Origin: TMED23 sp964566055 | Lineage (GTDB): Bacteria > Pseudomonadota > Alphaproteobacteria > Rhodospirillales > UBA2165 | NCBI GenBank assembly: GCA_964566055.1 | Contig: CAZMHI010000023.1 | Span: forward strand, 1-64,000 | Direction: 5' to 3' | Length of the DNA stretch: 64,000 nt | Shown here: positions 35,548-44,927 of the stretch, one piece after another | How the letters are laid out: each line of letters starts with the position of its first letter | Position numbering within the stretch: the stretch's first letter is position 1 | The notes under the pieces: model-generated | Database searches by the model: none | Told to the model about the DNA's origin: nothing | Seen by the model: the letters and a program-made list of their open reading frames with translations, nothing else | Made by a program: the position numbers and the translations under genes

Positions 35548-37485
35548 TTAGCCTTCAGGTTGCGGCTCTGGTGTAAAATCGCCGCCGGTGTCTTTATCCT
35601 GATCTTTTTTCGCCGCCGCCCCACTTGAAGGCACGGATGATTTTGCATGTCCTTCGGTAGGATCATCATCAAGGTCGGGCCGGAAAATAGGCTCACCTCT
35701 AAGCAGTGCATCAACTTCGCTGCCACTCAGTGTTTCATATTCCAGCAAAGCTTGCGCCAGTTGCTCGAGATCATCAGCCTTATCAGTTAAAACTTTGCGG
35801 GCAACTTCCTCGGCTTCCTCGATCAAACGGCGAACTTCTTCATCGATCAGTTTCGCCGTCGCATCGGAAACGTTTTTATGCCGCGCCACCGAATGACCGA
35901 GGAAAATTTCTTCGTCATTATCGGTATAGCGTAGCGGTCCAAGTTTATCGCTAAAGCCATATTCAGTGACCATGCGGCGGGCCATATCTGTTGCCTGCTG
36001 GATATCGTTACCAGCGCCCGTGGTGACATTTTCTTCACCAAAGGTAATTTCTTCAGCCAAGCGGCCACCGAACATCACAGCCAATTTGGATTCAAGCTCA
36101 AGCTTGGAATAGCTGTATTTATCCCGTTCCGGCAACGACATCGTCACGCCTAAGGCGCGGCCACGAGGAATGATTGTGACTTTGTGCAGCGGGTCATGTT
36201 TCGGCACATTGATACCGACAATGGCGTGACCGGCTTCGTGATAGGCGGTGAGCGCCTTCTCATCATCCGTCATCACCATGGAGCGCCTCTCGGCGCCCAT
36301 CATGACTTTATCTTTGGAGGCTTCGAAATTCGCCATGGTAACCATGCGGCCACCGGTACGCGCCGCCAAAAGAGCCGCTTCGTTGACTAAATTGGCGAGA
36401 TCAGCACCGGAAAATCCAGGTGTGCCGCGAGCGATAACCTTGGCATCAACATCAGGGGCCACAGGAACTTTCCGCATATGAACTTTGAGGATTTTCTCGC
36501 GGCCAACGATATCCGGATTGGGCACCACAACTTGACGGTCGAAACGGCCAGGACGCAGCAGAGCCGGATCAAGCACATCGGGACGGTTGGTTGCGGCCAA
36601 TAGGATCACACCTTCATTGGTCTCAAAGCCATCCATCTCAACCAGCATCTGGTTGAGGGTTTGCTCACGCTCGTCATTACCGCCGCCAAGACCGGCACCG
36701 CGATGACGGCCTACCGCATCAAGCTCATCAATAAAGATGATGCAGGGTGCATTCTTTTTGCCTTGTTCAAACATATCGCGAACCCGGCTGGCGCCGACAC
36801 CGACAAACATTTCAACAAAGTCAGAACCCGAAATTGTAAAGAACGGTACATTGGCTTCACCAGCAATAGCGCGTGCCAACAATGTTTTACCGGTGCCCGG
36901 AGGGCCTACCAGCAGACAGCCTTTCGGAATTTTACCACCGAGGCGCTGGAATTTGGCGGGATCTTTCAAAAAGTCGACGACTTCTTCAAGCTCCTGCTTA
37001 GCTTCATCAATTCCGGCGACGTCTTCAAAGGTTACGCGACCGGTTTTTTCAGTCAGCATTTTAGCTTTTGATTTGCCAAAGCCCATGGCTTTGCCGCCAC
37101 CGCCTTGCATTTGCCGCATGAAAAATATCCAGACACCGATCAGCAACAACATCGGGAACCAGGAAATTAGAATACCGAATATAGATAATTCATCTTCAGC
37201 GGGGACGGCTTTAATGTGAACGCCTTTTTTGCTCAAATTGGGGATCAGCGACGGATCATCCGGCAAATAAGTGCGGAACTCGCGGCCATCACCATAGTGG
37301 CCGGTAACTTTCTTGCATTGAATAGTAACATCTCGCACATCGCCACTATCAACCGCGCCGATAAAATCGGAAAATGCCAAGGACTGATGCTGGCCTTTAT
37401 TAGGCGAGCCCTGGAACATGTTAAACAGCGTAAAGATAAGCAACGCAATGATGACCCAAAGGGCCAAATTTTTCCGGAAATTCAA
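35548..37485 (-). CDS. ftsH: ATP-dependent membrane zinc protease FtsH
   Basis: 645 residues. Two transmembrane segments (about 8-25 and 103-123) flank a small periplasmic domain; then AAA+ with Walker A GPPGTGKT near 193, Walker B IIFIDELDAVG, SRH motif NRPDVLDPALLRPGRFD, and zinc-protease motif HEAGH near 418. The C-terminal tail is acidic and Pro/Lys-rich. It degrades membrane and regulatory proteins. The 162 nt between it and tilS (37486-37647) hold no gene. Confidence 0.97.
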   Translation of the reverse strand: MNFRKNLALWVIIALLIFTLFNMFQGSPNKGQHQSLAFSDFIGAVDSGDVRDVTIQCKKVTGHYGDGREFRTYLPDDPSLIPNLSKKGVHIKAVPAEDELSIFGILISWFPMLLLIGVWIFFMRQMQGGGGKAMGFGKSKAKMLTEKTGRVTFEDVAGIDEAKQELEEVVDFLKDPAKFQRLGGKIPKGCLLVGPPGTGKTLLARAIAGEANVPFFTISGSDFVEMFVGVGASRVRDMFEQGKKNAPCIIFIDELDAVGRHRGAGLGGGNDEREQTLNQMLVEMDGFETNEGVILLAATNRPDVLDPALLRPGRFDRQVVVPNPDIVGREKILKVHMRKVPVAPDVDAKVIARGTPGFSGADLANLVNEAALLAARTGGRMVTMANFEASKDKVMMGAERRSMVMTDDEKALTAYHEAGHAIVGINVPKHDPLHKVTIIPRGRALGVTMSLPERDKYSYSKLELESKLAVMFGGRLAEEITFGEENVTTGAGNDIQQATDMARRMVTEYGFSDKLGPLRYTDNDEEIFLGHSVARHKNVSDATAKLIDEEVRRLIEEAEEVARKVLTDKADDLEQLAQALLEYETLSGSEVDALLRGEPIFRPDLDDDPTEGHAKSSVPSSGAAAKKDQDKDTGGDFTPEPQPEG

Positions 37486-37647
37486 CTTATTTCCCTTCCT
37501 TAATAAAACCGCCGCACGGAATTTTGTAATTTAGACACTCTAATTATAAGAGATAGTACCAAATTCACTAATCTCAAGAGGTCAGACAGAGTTCCCTACA
37601 CGAATTATCGTACCATTTCCAGGTTATTTGGAAAGATTCTTAAACTG

Positions 37648-38967
37648 CTACCGGTTTCGGAACTCAACTTCAGCAATATACTGACCCTGCGCATCCACTC
37701 TATCCCGCCGAAAATTAAGATGAGGCACGGCTATAATCCCTTGTTGGTCAACCAATGCCGGCAAAGTCAGGCGAACCGGATAGGGTAATGAAATATCTCT
37801 GAGTTCCGGGCTTTTTCTCACAATTTCAGCCCAGCCATTTTTGCCCAGCGGAGCCAAATATACATCGTTGCCGGTTTTTTTACTGATCTTAATGTCGAAT
37901 AGATTATCCCAGGTAAAATTGATATCCGCGCCAATCTGCCGGCGCGAAATCCCCCGCATTTCCCGGCAGATCATAATTTCGTTACTGTTGCCCAGAAATC
38001 GGCAGCCCCCAAGGGTAAAGCCACGGAAATTATTATTCTCAAGGTGCTGCATGGCCCGCACCAAGCGGTCGTGGCGTGGCGGATAGGTTTTGCCACCAAA
38101 AACCTGGGTTAACCGCACCAAAATACGTTCGACAATCGGCTCGGGTAACAGGCTCAGAATATCACCCCGTACCATGCCGTAGCCTTCCGGAAAAATCTGC
38201 GTGGCTTCGTTCATAAACACCGTGACAATTTCACTGGTTGAATTACGTAGGTTGGCGAAATTATCTATGAGAGCACCCAAGCGATCAGAATCTAGGCCTC
38301 TTTGCTTTAATGCCGTAACAAGCTTTCGCATTTTGGTTCGACGAAAGGCAGGATTTTCGTTAGATGGGTCTTCCAGCCAATTTTGATCCTGAGCAATAAG
38401 CGTTTCCCGCAAACGAGTTTTCGAAACCGGCAGCAATGGCCGCAACAATTTGATGCCGTTCCGTTCTGCCTCAGCCGATATGCAGGCAAGACCATCCATT
38501 CCACTGCCCCGCTCTGCCCGGAGTAAGAACGTTTCGGCCTGATCTTCAAGGTGATGCGCCGTCATTAGAGTGGTAAAACCGTTATCGCGGCACCATTCCG
38601 CCATTAAGGCATAGCGTGCGTCTCGCGCCGCTGCTTGAATACCCGAGGCCGGTTTATCGCCCTGCCAGCACAAAATGTGATGCTTCACTCCGCGCGCTGC
38701 CAGCCAGTTGGCCACCGTTTGGGATTCTGCCGCCGCTTCCGGGCGCAGTCCATGATCGACGGTTAAAGCGATAATCTGTCGACCATGCGCCTTTGCCCAA
38801 TCAACCGCCAGCAGACATAAGGCCATACTGTCGGCACCGCCCGAGACGGCGACTGCAAACTTATTGCTTTGAGAAATTAAGCCAGCAAACGGCTCTAACA
38901 GCCCGGCAAACTCCCGAGTTGAGATCGCGTCGCTTGGGCGAGGTTTATTTACAACCCGTGCGTCCAA
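37648..38967 (-). CDS. tilS: tRNA(Ile)-lysidine synthase
   Basis: Modifies C34 of the CAU-anticodon tRNA(Ile) to lysidine so it reads AUA. PP-loop motif FAVAVSGGADSMALCLL, then LTVDHGLRPEAAAES and MTAHHLEDQAETFLLR-type blocks; C-terminal substrate domain. The start is unsure. The frame is open from ATG 39048 (466 residues), but that would overlap cpoB by 104 nt. TTG 38967 overlaps by only 23 nt and leaves a normal N-terminus, so it is used here; ATG 39006 is the other choice. Confidence 0.9.
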   Translation of the reverse strand: MDARVVNKPRPSDAISTREFAGLLEPFAGLISQSNKFAVAVSGGADSMALCLLAVDWAKAHGRQIIALTVDHGLRPEAAAESQTVANWLAARGVKHHILCWQGDKPASGIQAAARDARYALMAEWCRDNGFTTLMTAHHLEDQAETFLLRAERGSGMDGLACISAEAERNGIKLLRPLLPVSKTRLRETLIAQDQNWLEDPSNENPAFRRTKMRKLVTALKQRGLDSDRLGALIDNFANLRNSTSEIVTVFMNEATQIFPEGYGMVRGDILSLLPEPIVERILVRLTQVFGGKTYPPRHDRLVRAMQHLENNNFRGFTLGGCRFLGNSNEIMICREMRGISRRQIGADINFTWDNLFDIKISKKTGNDVYLAPLGKNGWAEIVRKSPELRDISLPYPVRLTLPALVDQQGIIAVPHLNFRRDRVDAQGQYIAEVEFRNR

Positions 38968-40099
38968 TTTCCCGCTTGAGCTGCTTTTTAATGTTTGCCG
39001 AGGCATCCGGATAATCCTGGCCGAGCTTGGTAAAAGTCGCGCATGCATCAGATTTCTTCTTTAAATTCGCCAATGATACGCCAAGCATTAATAATGTATC
39101 AGGTGCTTTGGGGCCTTTCGGTGCTTGCTGAAAACCGCGTAAAAATGCCTCAGCTGCATCCCGGTAATTCGTCCGCACATAATAGGTCTTGCCGAGCCAA
39201 TAGCGGGCGTTTGGCGTCAGCTTGTCATCGGGGTGTTTCTCAATGAATTCCAGCAAGGCTAATTCCGCATTATCGTAATCTGCCTTACGCAATATCGAGA
39301 AAGCGAATTTATACTGCGAAGTCGGCGTGCCTTCCGGTAAAACTGATTTCTTGACGATGACCGGTTGTGGTTGAGGTTGCGGCTGGACAGCGGCCTGGGT
39401 TGCCTGTGGCGCTTGGCCTGGTGGCAAATTCCGGGCATCGCGTTGTACTGAGCTTAGGTCAGTTTCACTGATTTTACCGAGAGTGCTGGGCGCGCCTGAA
39501 GTCACCACCGGACCACCGGTGGTTGGACCGATCTGTTGTACCCCTGCCGCCCGTGGCACACTTGAAACCGTTGGCGGGCCGAGAGGAGCCTGAACTTGTC
39601 CTGGAGTGCCGGGCCTCACGGCGGCGCCTTCAAGGCGCGTCAGGCGAAAATCTATATCAACGACCAGCTTATCAAGACGCGATTTCATCTGATCGACATT
39701 GTGGTTCATGCTCTCGATCGTATTGGTCGTGTTTTGCAGTTCACCTTCAAGCTGTGACAGCCGTTCTTCAAGGCGGATAATATAGGCTTTGCTGCTGGCG
39801 GGAGTTGCCACGGGTTGAGGAGTAACGAGCTTGGGCTGAGAGACAGCAGACTTAGGCGGCGTTCCACCTTTATAGACACTGCGGTTGAGCGTTTGAATAT
39901 CGCGCTCCAAACGGTTCAATTTGGAGACCAGCGATTCAAGGCTTTTGTCTTGTGCCCATACGTCAGGTGCGCCGGCGGCAATGCCAGTGACTAAAATGGC
40001 TGCCGTTAAAAATTTGGCGAATGGAATTTGGCTCTTCATATTTGATAACGCTCTTTGCTTGATAGCTGCAATTACTTTTAATAGGCGATTATAACGCAT
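38945..40099 (-). CDS. cpoB: Tol-Pal system protein YbgF/CpoB
   Basis: Periplasmic protein of 384 residues that links outer-membrane constriction with peptidoglycan synthesis. Signal peptide near ILVTGIAAGAPDVWAQD; N-terminal coiled coil (LVSKLNRLERDIQTLNR, later RLEERLSQLEGEL); a long Pro/Gln/Val-rich linker about 165-260; C-terminal TPR region (ILRKADYDNAELALLEFIEK onward). Last tol-pal gene. M1 is upstream of the likely signal-peptide start MKSQIPFAKF (residue 21), which may be the true start. Confidence 0.9.
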   Translation of the reverse strand: MRYNRLLKVIAAIKQRALSNMKSQIPFAKFLTAAILVTGIAAGAPDVWAQDKSLESLVSKLNRLERDIQTLNRSVYKGGTPPKSAVSQPKLVTPQPVATPASSKAYIIRLEERLSQLEGELQNTTNTIESMNHNVDQMKSRLDKLVVDIDFRLTRLEGAAVRPGTPGQVQAPLGPPTVSSVPRAAGVQQIGPTTGGPVVTSGAPSTLGKISETDLSSVQRDARNLPPGQAPQATQAAVQPQPQPQPVIVKKSVLPEGTPTSQYKFAFSILRKADYDNAELALLEFIEKHPDDKLTPNARYWLGKTYYVRTNYRDAAEAFLRGFQQAPKGPKAPDTLLMLGVSLANLKKKSDACATFTKLGQDYPDASANIKKQLKREIGRTGCK

Positions 40100-40164
40100 A
40101 TTGACCAGAAAAATTGGCTAAAAAATGGCAACAGTTAAATCACTCGATTTACCTACCTAAACGG

Positions 40165-40209
40165 CAAGACGCCCGCCGCCCCGAATATACCGGGATGGCA
40201 GGCGTCTTG
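40165..40209 (-). repeat. Long hairpin between pal and cpoB
   Basis: CAAGACGCC and GGCGTCTTG form perfect outer arms, with further GCC/GGC and CGGG/CCCG pairing inside and a TATATT loop. It lies between the pal stop (40231) and the cpoB start. There is no T run, so it is more likely an RNA processing or stability hairpin than a terminator. Confidence 0.55.
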
Positions 40210-40230
40210 AAACGCTTCGATCAGTATTGG

Positions 40231-40755
40231 TTAGCTGCCAGCGCCAGCTACAGTGGTTACACCGCGACGGTTTTGTGACCAGGATGATTCATCGTGGCCC
40301 AAAGCAACAGGGCGTTCTTTACCGTAAGAAATCGTATTAACACGATTTGGGCTGATGCCTAAAGCAACCAAAAAGTCTTTCGCTGAATTAGCGCGGCGTT
40401 CGCCGAGCGCCAAGTTGTATTCACGCGTACCGCGTTCATCACAATGACCTTCAATGGTAACTTTGACGCTGCCATATTTTTTAAGCCATGCAGCTTGTTT
40501 TTCCAAAGTAGCGCGCGCAGCGGAACTAAGGTTGGATTTATCGAGAGCGAAGAAAACGCGATCGCCAACATTAACAACCAAATCTTGCGACGAACCAGGC
40601 GTAATTGAGAAACCTCTGGGCGGAGCTTGTCTCTTAGGTTTTTTCGCCATTTGTTTGCCGTCGCCGGAGCCTTTGCCCGATTCCGTTGAAGTAGACTCGC
40701 AAGCCGCAACAAGGAAAAGCGCCGCAATCACAACTGCTAAATTTCTAAATTTCAT
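40231..40755 (-). CDS. pal: Peptidoglycan-associated lipoprotein
   Basis: Outer-membrane lipoprotein of 174 residues. Signal peptide with lipobox LVAAC; OmpA-like domain with VTIEGHCDERGTREYNLALGERRANSAKDF, the peptidoglycan (mDAP) binding region. Start placed at ATG 40755 (MKFRNLAVV), preceded by AGGGG; the longer reading to 40851 has no signal sequence at its start. Works with TolB, TolQRA and CpoB in outer-membrane constriction. Confidence 0.97.
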   Translation of the reverse strand: MKFRNLAVVIAALFLVAACESTSTESGKGSGDGKQMAKKPKRQAPPRGFSITPGSSQDLVVNVGDRVFFALDKSNLSSAARATLEKQAAWLKKYGSVKVTIEGHCDERGTREYNLALGERRANSAKDFLVALGISPNRVNTISYGKERPVALGHDESSWSQNRRGVTTVAGAGS

Positions 40756-40919
40756 TTTTTTGGTACCCCTGATCGGAACGTTCGTTAAAAAAAACCGCAA
40801 ACCGCGACCTTTCGCGTCTTGCACTAAGTCATTATTTAGCACAATCGTCACAAATTACGACACAAAAATGCATCAAATGACTGAAAAATCATTGACTTAT
40901 AGACTATAAGCAACCCCAT

Positions 40920-42254
40920 CTATGGAATCAAGGGGGACCATGCAGGATCGGAGGCATCCATCGGTGTCACCATTTCCCGCTCATTATGCCCCGTTAGATC
41001 AATTGAATAGAGTTTAGAGACTTTACCACCTTTTTTACTAATAGGTGTTTCCCTAAAATACATTATGACGCGGCCATTGGGCGCCCAGGTCGGTGATTCG
41101 ACCAAAAAACCTTCAGACAGCAGACGCTCGCCTTTGCCATCGACATCCATCACACCGATAAAGAACTTGCCACGGGTGATTTTTGTAAAAGCGATAAGAT
41201 CGCCCCGCGGCGACCACACCGGCGTCGCATAGCGGCCCCGGCCAAAGCTGATACGTTTCGCCCGTCCTCCATTGGCGCTCATAACATAAAGCTGCTGAGT
41301 ACCGCTACGGTCCGAATTAAAGACGATCCGCTTGCCATCCGGCGAATAATGCGGCGAAGTATCAATCGCGGAATGTTTGGTCAGCCGCTTTTGGGCACGG
41401 GTCCGCAAATCCATGGTATAGATTTCCGTATTGCCGTCTTTCGCCATACTCATGATGACTTTGTTGCCATCGGGCGAGAAGCGTGGCGCGAAAGTCATGC
41501 CGGGAAAATCGCCGAGCAATTCCTGCCGGCCTGAATCAATATTAAAAATATAAACCCTCGGCACATTGCCATGATAGGACATGTAGGTTATCTCCTGGCG
41601 GCTTGGTGAGAATCGCGGCGTTAGAACCAGAGCGCTGCCATCAGTCAAAAAGTGATGGTTTTCGCCGTCCTGATCCATAATGGCGAGACGCTTGATACGA
41701 CGGTCGCCCCGCCCGGTTTCAGCAATATAGACCACGCGAGTGTCAAAATAGCCGTTTTCTCCGGTCACCCGCTTGTAGATCGCGTCAGCAATGATGTGGG
41801 CAATACGCCGCCAATTCTCGGCGACCGTCGAATAGACGCGGCCCACCATCTGCTGCTCGGCGAAAACATCCCAGAGGCGAAACTGAACTTTTAATTTATT
41901 GCCGGCTTCCAATTGCACCATACCTTGCGACAAGGCTTGGGCTTTCAAGACCCGCCAATTGCCGAATTTCGGTACGGTGTCGAGCGAACTTTCAACATCA
42001 ATAAAAGCTTTGGAATCGATGGCTGAAAATAATCCGGAGCGCACCAGATCGGCCTTAATCACGTTGGCTATATTGCGGCCGATGTTTTGCTCTTTGGCGG
42101 AGGTGCCGAGTAAATTTGTCACCGCTACTGGGATCGGCTTGACCACACCGCGGGTGATATCAACCCGCAGTTCGGCAAGGGCAGGCAACGACAAAAAGAA
42201 AATAAACAGCACTGCCAATCCAGCACATCTGGTTACATTGCAAAATCTATCCAT
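40920..42254 (-). CDS. tolB: Tol-Pal translocation protein TolB
   Basis: Periplasmic beta-propeller protein, about 444 residues. Signal peptide ends near SLPALAELRVD; N-terminal domain followed by WD-like repeats (PRFSPDGNKVIMSMAKDGNTEIY, PHYSPDGKRIVFNSDRSG). It binds Pal and TolA. Start at ATG 42254; the longer TTG start at 42266 adds four residues. Confidence 0.97.
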   Translation of the reverse strand: MDRFCNVTRCAGLAVLFIFFLSLPALAELRVDITRGVVKPIPVAVTNLLGTSAKEQNIGRNIANVIKADLVRSGLFSAIDSKAFIDVESSLDTVPKFGNWRVLKAQALSQGMVQLEAGNKLKVQFRLWDVFAEQQMVGRVYSTVAENWRRIAHIIADAIYKRVTGENGYFDTRVVYIAETGRGDRRIKRLAIMDQDGENHHFLTDGSALVLTPRFSPSRQEITYMSYHGNVPRVYIFNIDSGRQELLGDFPGMTFAPRFSPDGNKVIMSMAKDGNTEIYTMDLRTRAQKRLTKHSAIDTSPHYSPDGKRIVFNSDRSGTQQLYVMSANGGRAKRISFGRGRYATPVWSPRGDLIAFTKITRGKFFIGVMDVDGKGERLLSEGFLVESPTWAPNGRVIMYFRETPISKKGGKVSKLYSIDLTGHNEREMVTPMDASDPAWSPLIP

Positions 42255-42305
42255 GAAACCGCCCAATAATTTTTTGAATTATTCGTTTAAACAATATCAT
42301 TCTAT

Positions 42306-43241
42306 TTATCTACCTAACATTTCTCGCGGATTAAAGGTAAGTGTTAAATCTTTCCAGACCGCATATTTGTCGGCTGGCAGTTTATAAGGCTGGCAGCCTG
42401 GATTTAAAACCGCCCTAAGCGCAGCTTCACCAGCGGCCAAACTAAACGCATCGCGTTGCAATTGATTCTTATTGGTTATGCGGGCATGAGAAACTTTGCC
42501 GTCTGAGCTCAACGCCACTTTGATTTCAACAATAATATTTTGAGCCCCCTTGGAACCGGCCTGGAAATTCCAACACGGCTCTACTTTATTGCGAACATAA
42601 TTGATCATTGCATGCTGTTCGCTCATCGAGATTTTTCGATCCGGATTAAATTCCGTCGGCTTACGCGTCAACGATTTGGAAAGCCTGGCCATTAAGTCCT
42701 CTTCGGCCTTGGTTTTTTTCTTTTTTGGCGTTTTTTTCTTTGGCTTCGGTTTTTCCAAAGTTTTTTCCAGATTTTTCAAAACCATGGCAAAGCGGTCCGG
42801 CGGTTTAGGCTTCCGGCGAGGCTTTGCTTTAACCAGACTCGGCGGCGCTTTGGGCTTGGGTTTCGCCTTTGGCTTTGGCTTAGGCTTGGGTTTAGCTTCG
42901 ACCTTGGGTTTGGGCTTTGGTTTCGGTTTGGGTTCCGGAGGCGGCGGCACCACAGCAACTTCCGGCTCTTTAGCCGGCGGTGGCGGCGTTGGCGCCGGCG
43001 GTGCTTTTTTCACCTTTGGTGCGGGTGGCGGCTTGGGCGGCTTCTTTTCAACTTTTTTTTCAGGTTTCTTAGGCGGCTCAGGTGCTGAGGGCAGATTGGT
43101 CTTAAAATCAACTGGCACGATCTCGACCACCATCGGAATATCCTGCAAAGGCGGAGGCTTGCGGATCGACGGCAGACCATAAACGCCGATCACGATCACC
43201 ACGGCATGCAAAAAAGTTGAAAGCAGAACACTTGAGCGCAT
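42306..43241 (-). CDS. tolA: TolA-like energy transducer with Pro/Lys-rich linker
   Basis: 311 residues. One N-terminal transmembrane anchor (SVLLSTFLHAVVIVIGVYG); residues about 50-190 are almost only Pro, Lys, Ala and Glu (PKPKPKPK-type repeats); C-terminal domain (NYVRNKVEPCWNF to LTFNPREMLGR) is the TolA/TonB-type periplasmic fold. In E. coli TolA the spacer is alpha-helical; here it is polyproline-like. Order tolQ-tolR-tolA-tolB confirms identity. A long opposite-strand frame here is only a shadow of the Pro/Lys codons. Confidence 0.93.
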   Translation of the reverse strand: MRSSVLLSTFLHAVVIVIGVYGLPSIRKPPPLQDIPMVVEIVPVDFKTNLPSAPEPPKKPEKKVEKKPPKPPPAPKVKKAPPAPTPPPPAKEPEVAVVPPPPEPKPKPKPKPKVEAKPKPKPKPKAKPKPKAPPSLVKAKPRRKPKPPDRFAMVLKNLEKTLEKPKPKKKTPKKKKTKAEEDLMARLSKSLTRKPTEFNPDRKISMSEQHAMINYVRNKVEPCWNFQAGSKGAQNIIVEIKVALSSDGKVSHARITNKNQLQRDAFSLAAGEAALRAVLNPGCQPYKLPADKYAVWKDLTLTFNPREMLGR

Positions 43242-43246
43242 CTAAA

Positions 43247-43741
43247 CTACTTCTTCCCAGATTTATTGCTGGATTTCTTCCTGGGAGTTTTTTTAGCGCC
43301 GGATTGTGGCATTTCCGTGATTAAGGCGACTTTTCTAAATCCCGCCGCATTCAACGTGCCCATTACTTCCATGACGCGGCCATATTCAATATCTTTGTCG
43401 CCCCGGACAAATATACGGACATCAGGATTGGCGCCGGTAATGGCGATCAGCCGCGGCGCCAGCACGGAGAGTTCAATTTCCTTATCTTGCAGAAATATCT
43501 GACCGCTGGCGCTAACTGTAACGGCGAGCGGCTCAACCTGATCCTGGATCAGGCCCGCTTTGGTTTTCGGCAGATCAACCTGCACGCCAACGGTCAGCAG
43601 CGGCGCCGTCACCATAAAAACTACCAGCAGCACCAGCATAACATCGACCATCGGCGTGACGTTAATCTCAGACATCGGCCGCGTGCGTTCGCGTCTGCCG
43701 CCCCGGCCACCTCTGCCACCTTTTTCAACAGCCATCGCCAT
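43247..43741 (-). CDS. tolR: Tol-Pal protein TolR
   Basis: ExbD/TolR family, 164 residues. Cytoplasmic basic N-terminus (KGGRGGRGGRRERTRP), one transmembrane helix with the essential Asp in INVTPMVDVMLVLLVVF, then a periplasmic domain and a very basic tail (KKTPRKKSSNKSGKK). With TolQ it forms the proton channel that powers TolA. Starts two bases after tolQ. Confidence 0.95.
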   Translation of the reverse strand: MAMAVEKGGRGGRGGRRERTRPMSEINVTPMVDVMLVLLVVFMVTAPLLTVGVQVDLPKTKAGLIQDQVEPLAVTVSASGQIFLQDKEIELSVLAPRLIAITGANPDVRIFVRGDKDIEYGRVMEVMGTLNAAGFRKVALITEMPQSGAKKTPRKKSSNKSGKK

Positions 43742-43743
43742 GG

Positions 43744-44469
43744 CTATTCACGCCCTTCCATTTGACGGGATACAATGGCGGAAAACTCATTGGCGAAATC
43801 ATCCAGCCGGGCGGCATAACGATCCATATCTTTAGTGATTTTGTTATAGGCAATCACCGCCGGGATGGCGGCAACAAGGCCAAGTGCGGTGGCGAACAAA
43901 GCTTCAGCAATGCCGGGTGCAACCACGGCCAGGCTGGTGTTTTTAGTGATCGAGATGGCCTGAAAGCTGTTCATGATACCCCAGACCGTACCAAATAAGC
44001 CGACAAACGGAGCTGTCGAGCCGGTCGAGGCCAGGATCGTCATCTGCCGCTCAACCCGTTCAACCTCGCGGTTGACCGTCACATCCATCACCCGGTGAAT
44101 ACGTTCCATTACGCTTGAGCCGTTATCACGGCCCGTGCTGGCTTCGTTTGAGCGCCGCCATTCCCGCATCGCCGCCGCAAATACCGCCGACATGGGATCA
44201 CGGGGTTGCGCGCCAATCCGGTCATAAAGCGCATCCAGGGAGCCACCTGACCAAAAGCTGTCTTCAAATTCAGCCGCCGCCGCATTGAGTTTTCTGAGAC
44301 GCAGTGTTTTCTCAATGATGATCGCCCAGCACCAGATCGATGCCACAAACAAGAAGATCATCACCGCTTTAACGATAATGTCAGCCTTCAGAAACAAGCC
44401 CCACACCGAGAAGTCAGTTGCCGCGATCGCTCCCGCCATTTGAGCGGCTTCTACCGCATTGCCTTCCAT
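43744..44469 (-). CDS. tolQ: Tol-Pal protein TolQ
   Basis: MotA/TolQ/ExbB proton-channel subunit, 241 residues. Three transmembrane segments (about 30-52, 145-170, 180-205). Family blocks LASTGSTAPFVGLFGTVWGI and APGIAEALFATALGLVAAIPAVI. Second gene of the ybgC-tolQRAB run, two bases after ybgC. Confidence 0.96.
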   Translation of the reverse strand: MEGNAVEAAQMAGAIAATDFSVWGLFLKADIIVKAVMIFLFVASIWCWAIIIEKTLRLRKLNAAAAEFEDSFWSGGSLDALYDRIGAQPRDPMSAVFAAAMREWRRSNEASTGRDNGSSVMERIHRVMDVTVNREVERVERQMTILASTGSTAPFVGLFGTVWGIMNSFQAISITKNTSLAVVAPGIAEALFATALGLVAAIPAVIAYNKITKDMDRYAARLDDFANEFSAIVSRQMEGRE

Positions 44470-44471
44470 CT

Positions 44472-44927
44472 TTAATCCTCACTTTTCGAAATTACGAGTT
44501 CGGCCATCGCCGTGCGCACCCCTTCAGGGATACGGGCAGCGCCACCGTCAAGATTCATGCAGGCGAGTTTTACCTCCAAAATCACTAAAGCTTCGTTAGC
44601 CCGTGTCACGGATTGGCGCATTTGAATGCTGGCGCCGCGCACGGCTAAAATCTCGGTTTCAACTTCCAAGAGATCATCCAAGCGAGCCGGTTTCTGAAAA
44701 TCCGCATTACACGTTCGGACAACAAAACCAACGCCCAGTTCAGCTTTCATTGTCTGATGCTCTGAGCCGATTTCCCGCAGCATTTCAGTGCGCGCACGCT
44801 CGGCATATTTCAGATAATTAGCGTAATAGACGACACCACCGGAATCCGTGTCTTCATAATAAACCCGGATCGGCAGGCGGTGCTTACCATCTGCAATCAT
44901 GGAAGATGAAGGATCGATCTTATTCAT
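44472..44927 (-). CDS. ybgC: Acyl-CoA thioesterase YbgC
   Basis: Hot-dog fold thioesterase, 151 residues. YYEDTDSGGVVYYANYLKYAERARTEML is the 4-hydroxybenzoyl-CoA thioesterase-like signature with the catalytic Asp. Usually first in the tol-pal cluster. Its ATG overlaps the ruvB stop by 8 nt, so the ruv and tol genes are transcribed together. Confidence 0.95.
   Translation of the reverse strand: MNKIDPSSSMIADGKHRLPIRVYYEDTDSGGVVYYANYLKYAERARTEMLREIGSEHQTMKAELGVGFVVRTCNADFQKPARLDDLLEVETEILAVRGASIQMRQSVTRANEALVILEVKLACMNLDGGAARIPEGVRTAMAELVISKSED

Noticed and set aside
42601..43182. 193-residue plus-strand frame rich in Gly/Phe/Leu
   Set aside because: It is the antisense shadow of the Pro/Lys-rich TolA spacer and has no ribosome binding site; tolA is certain from operon context.
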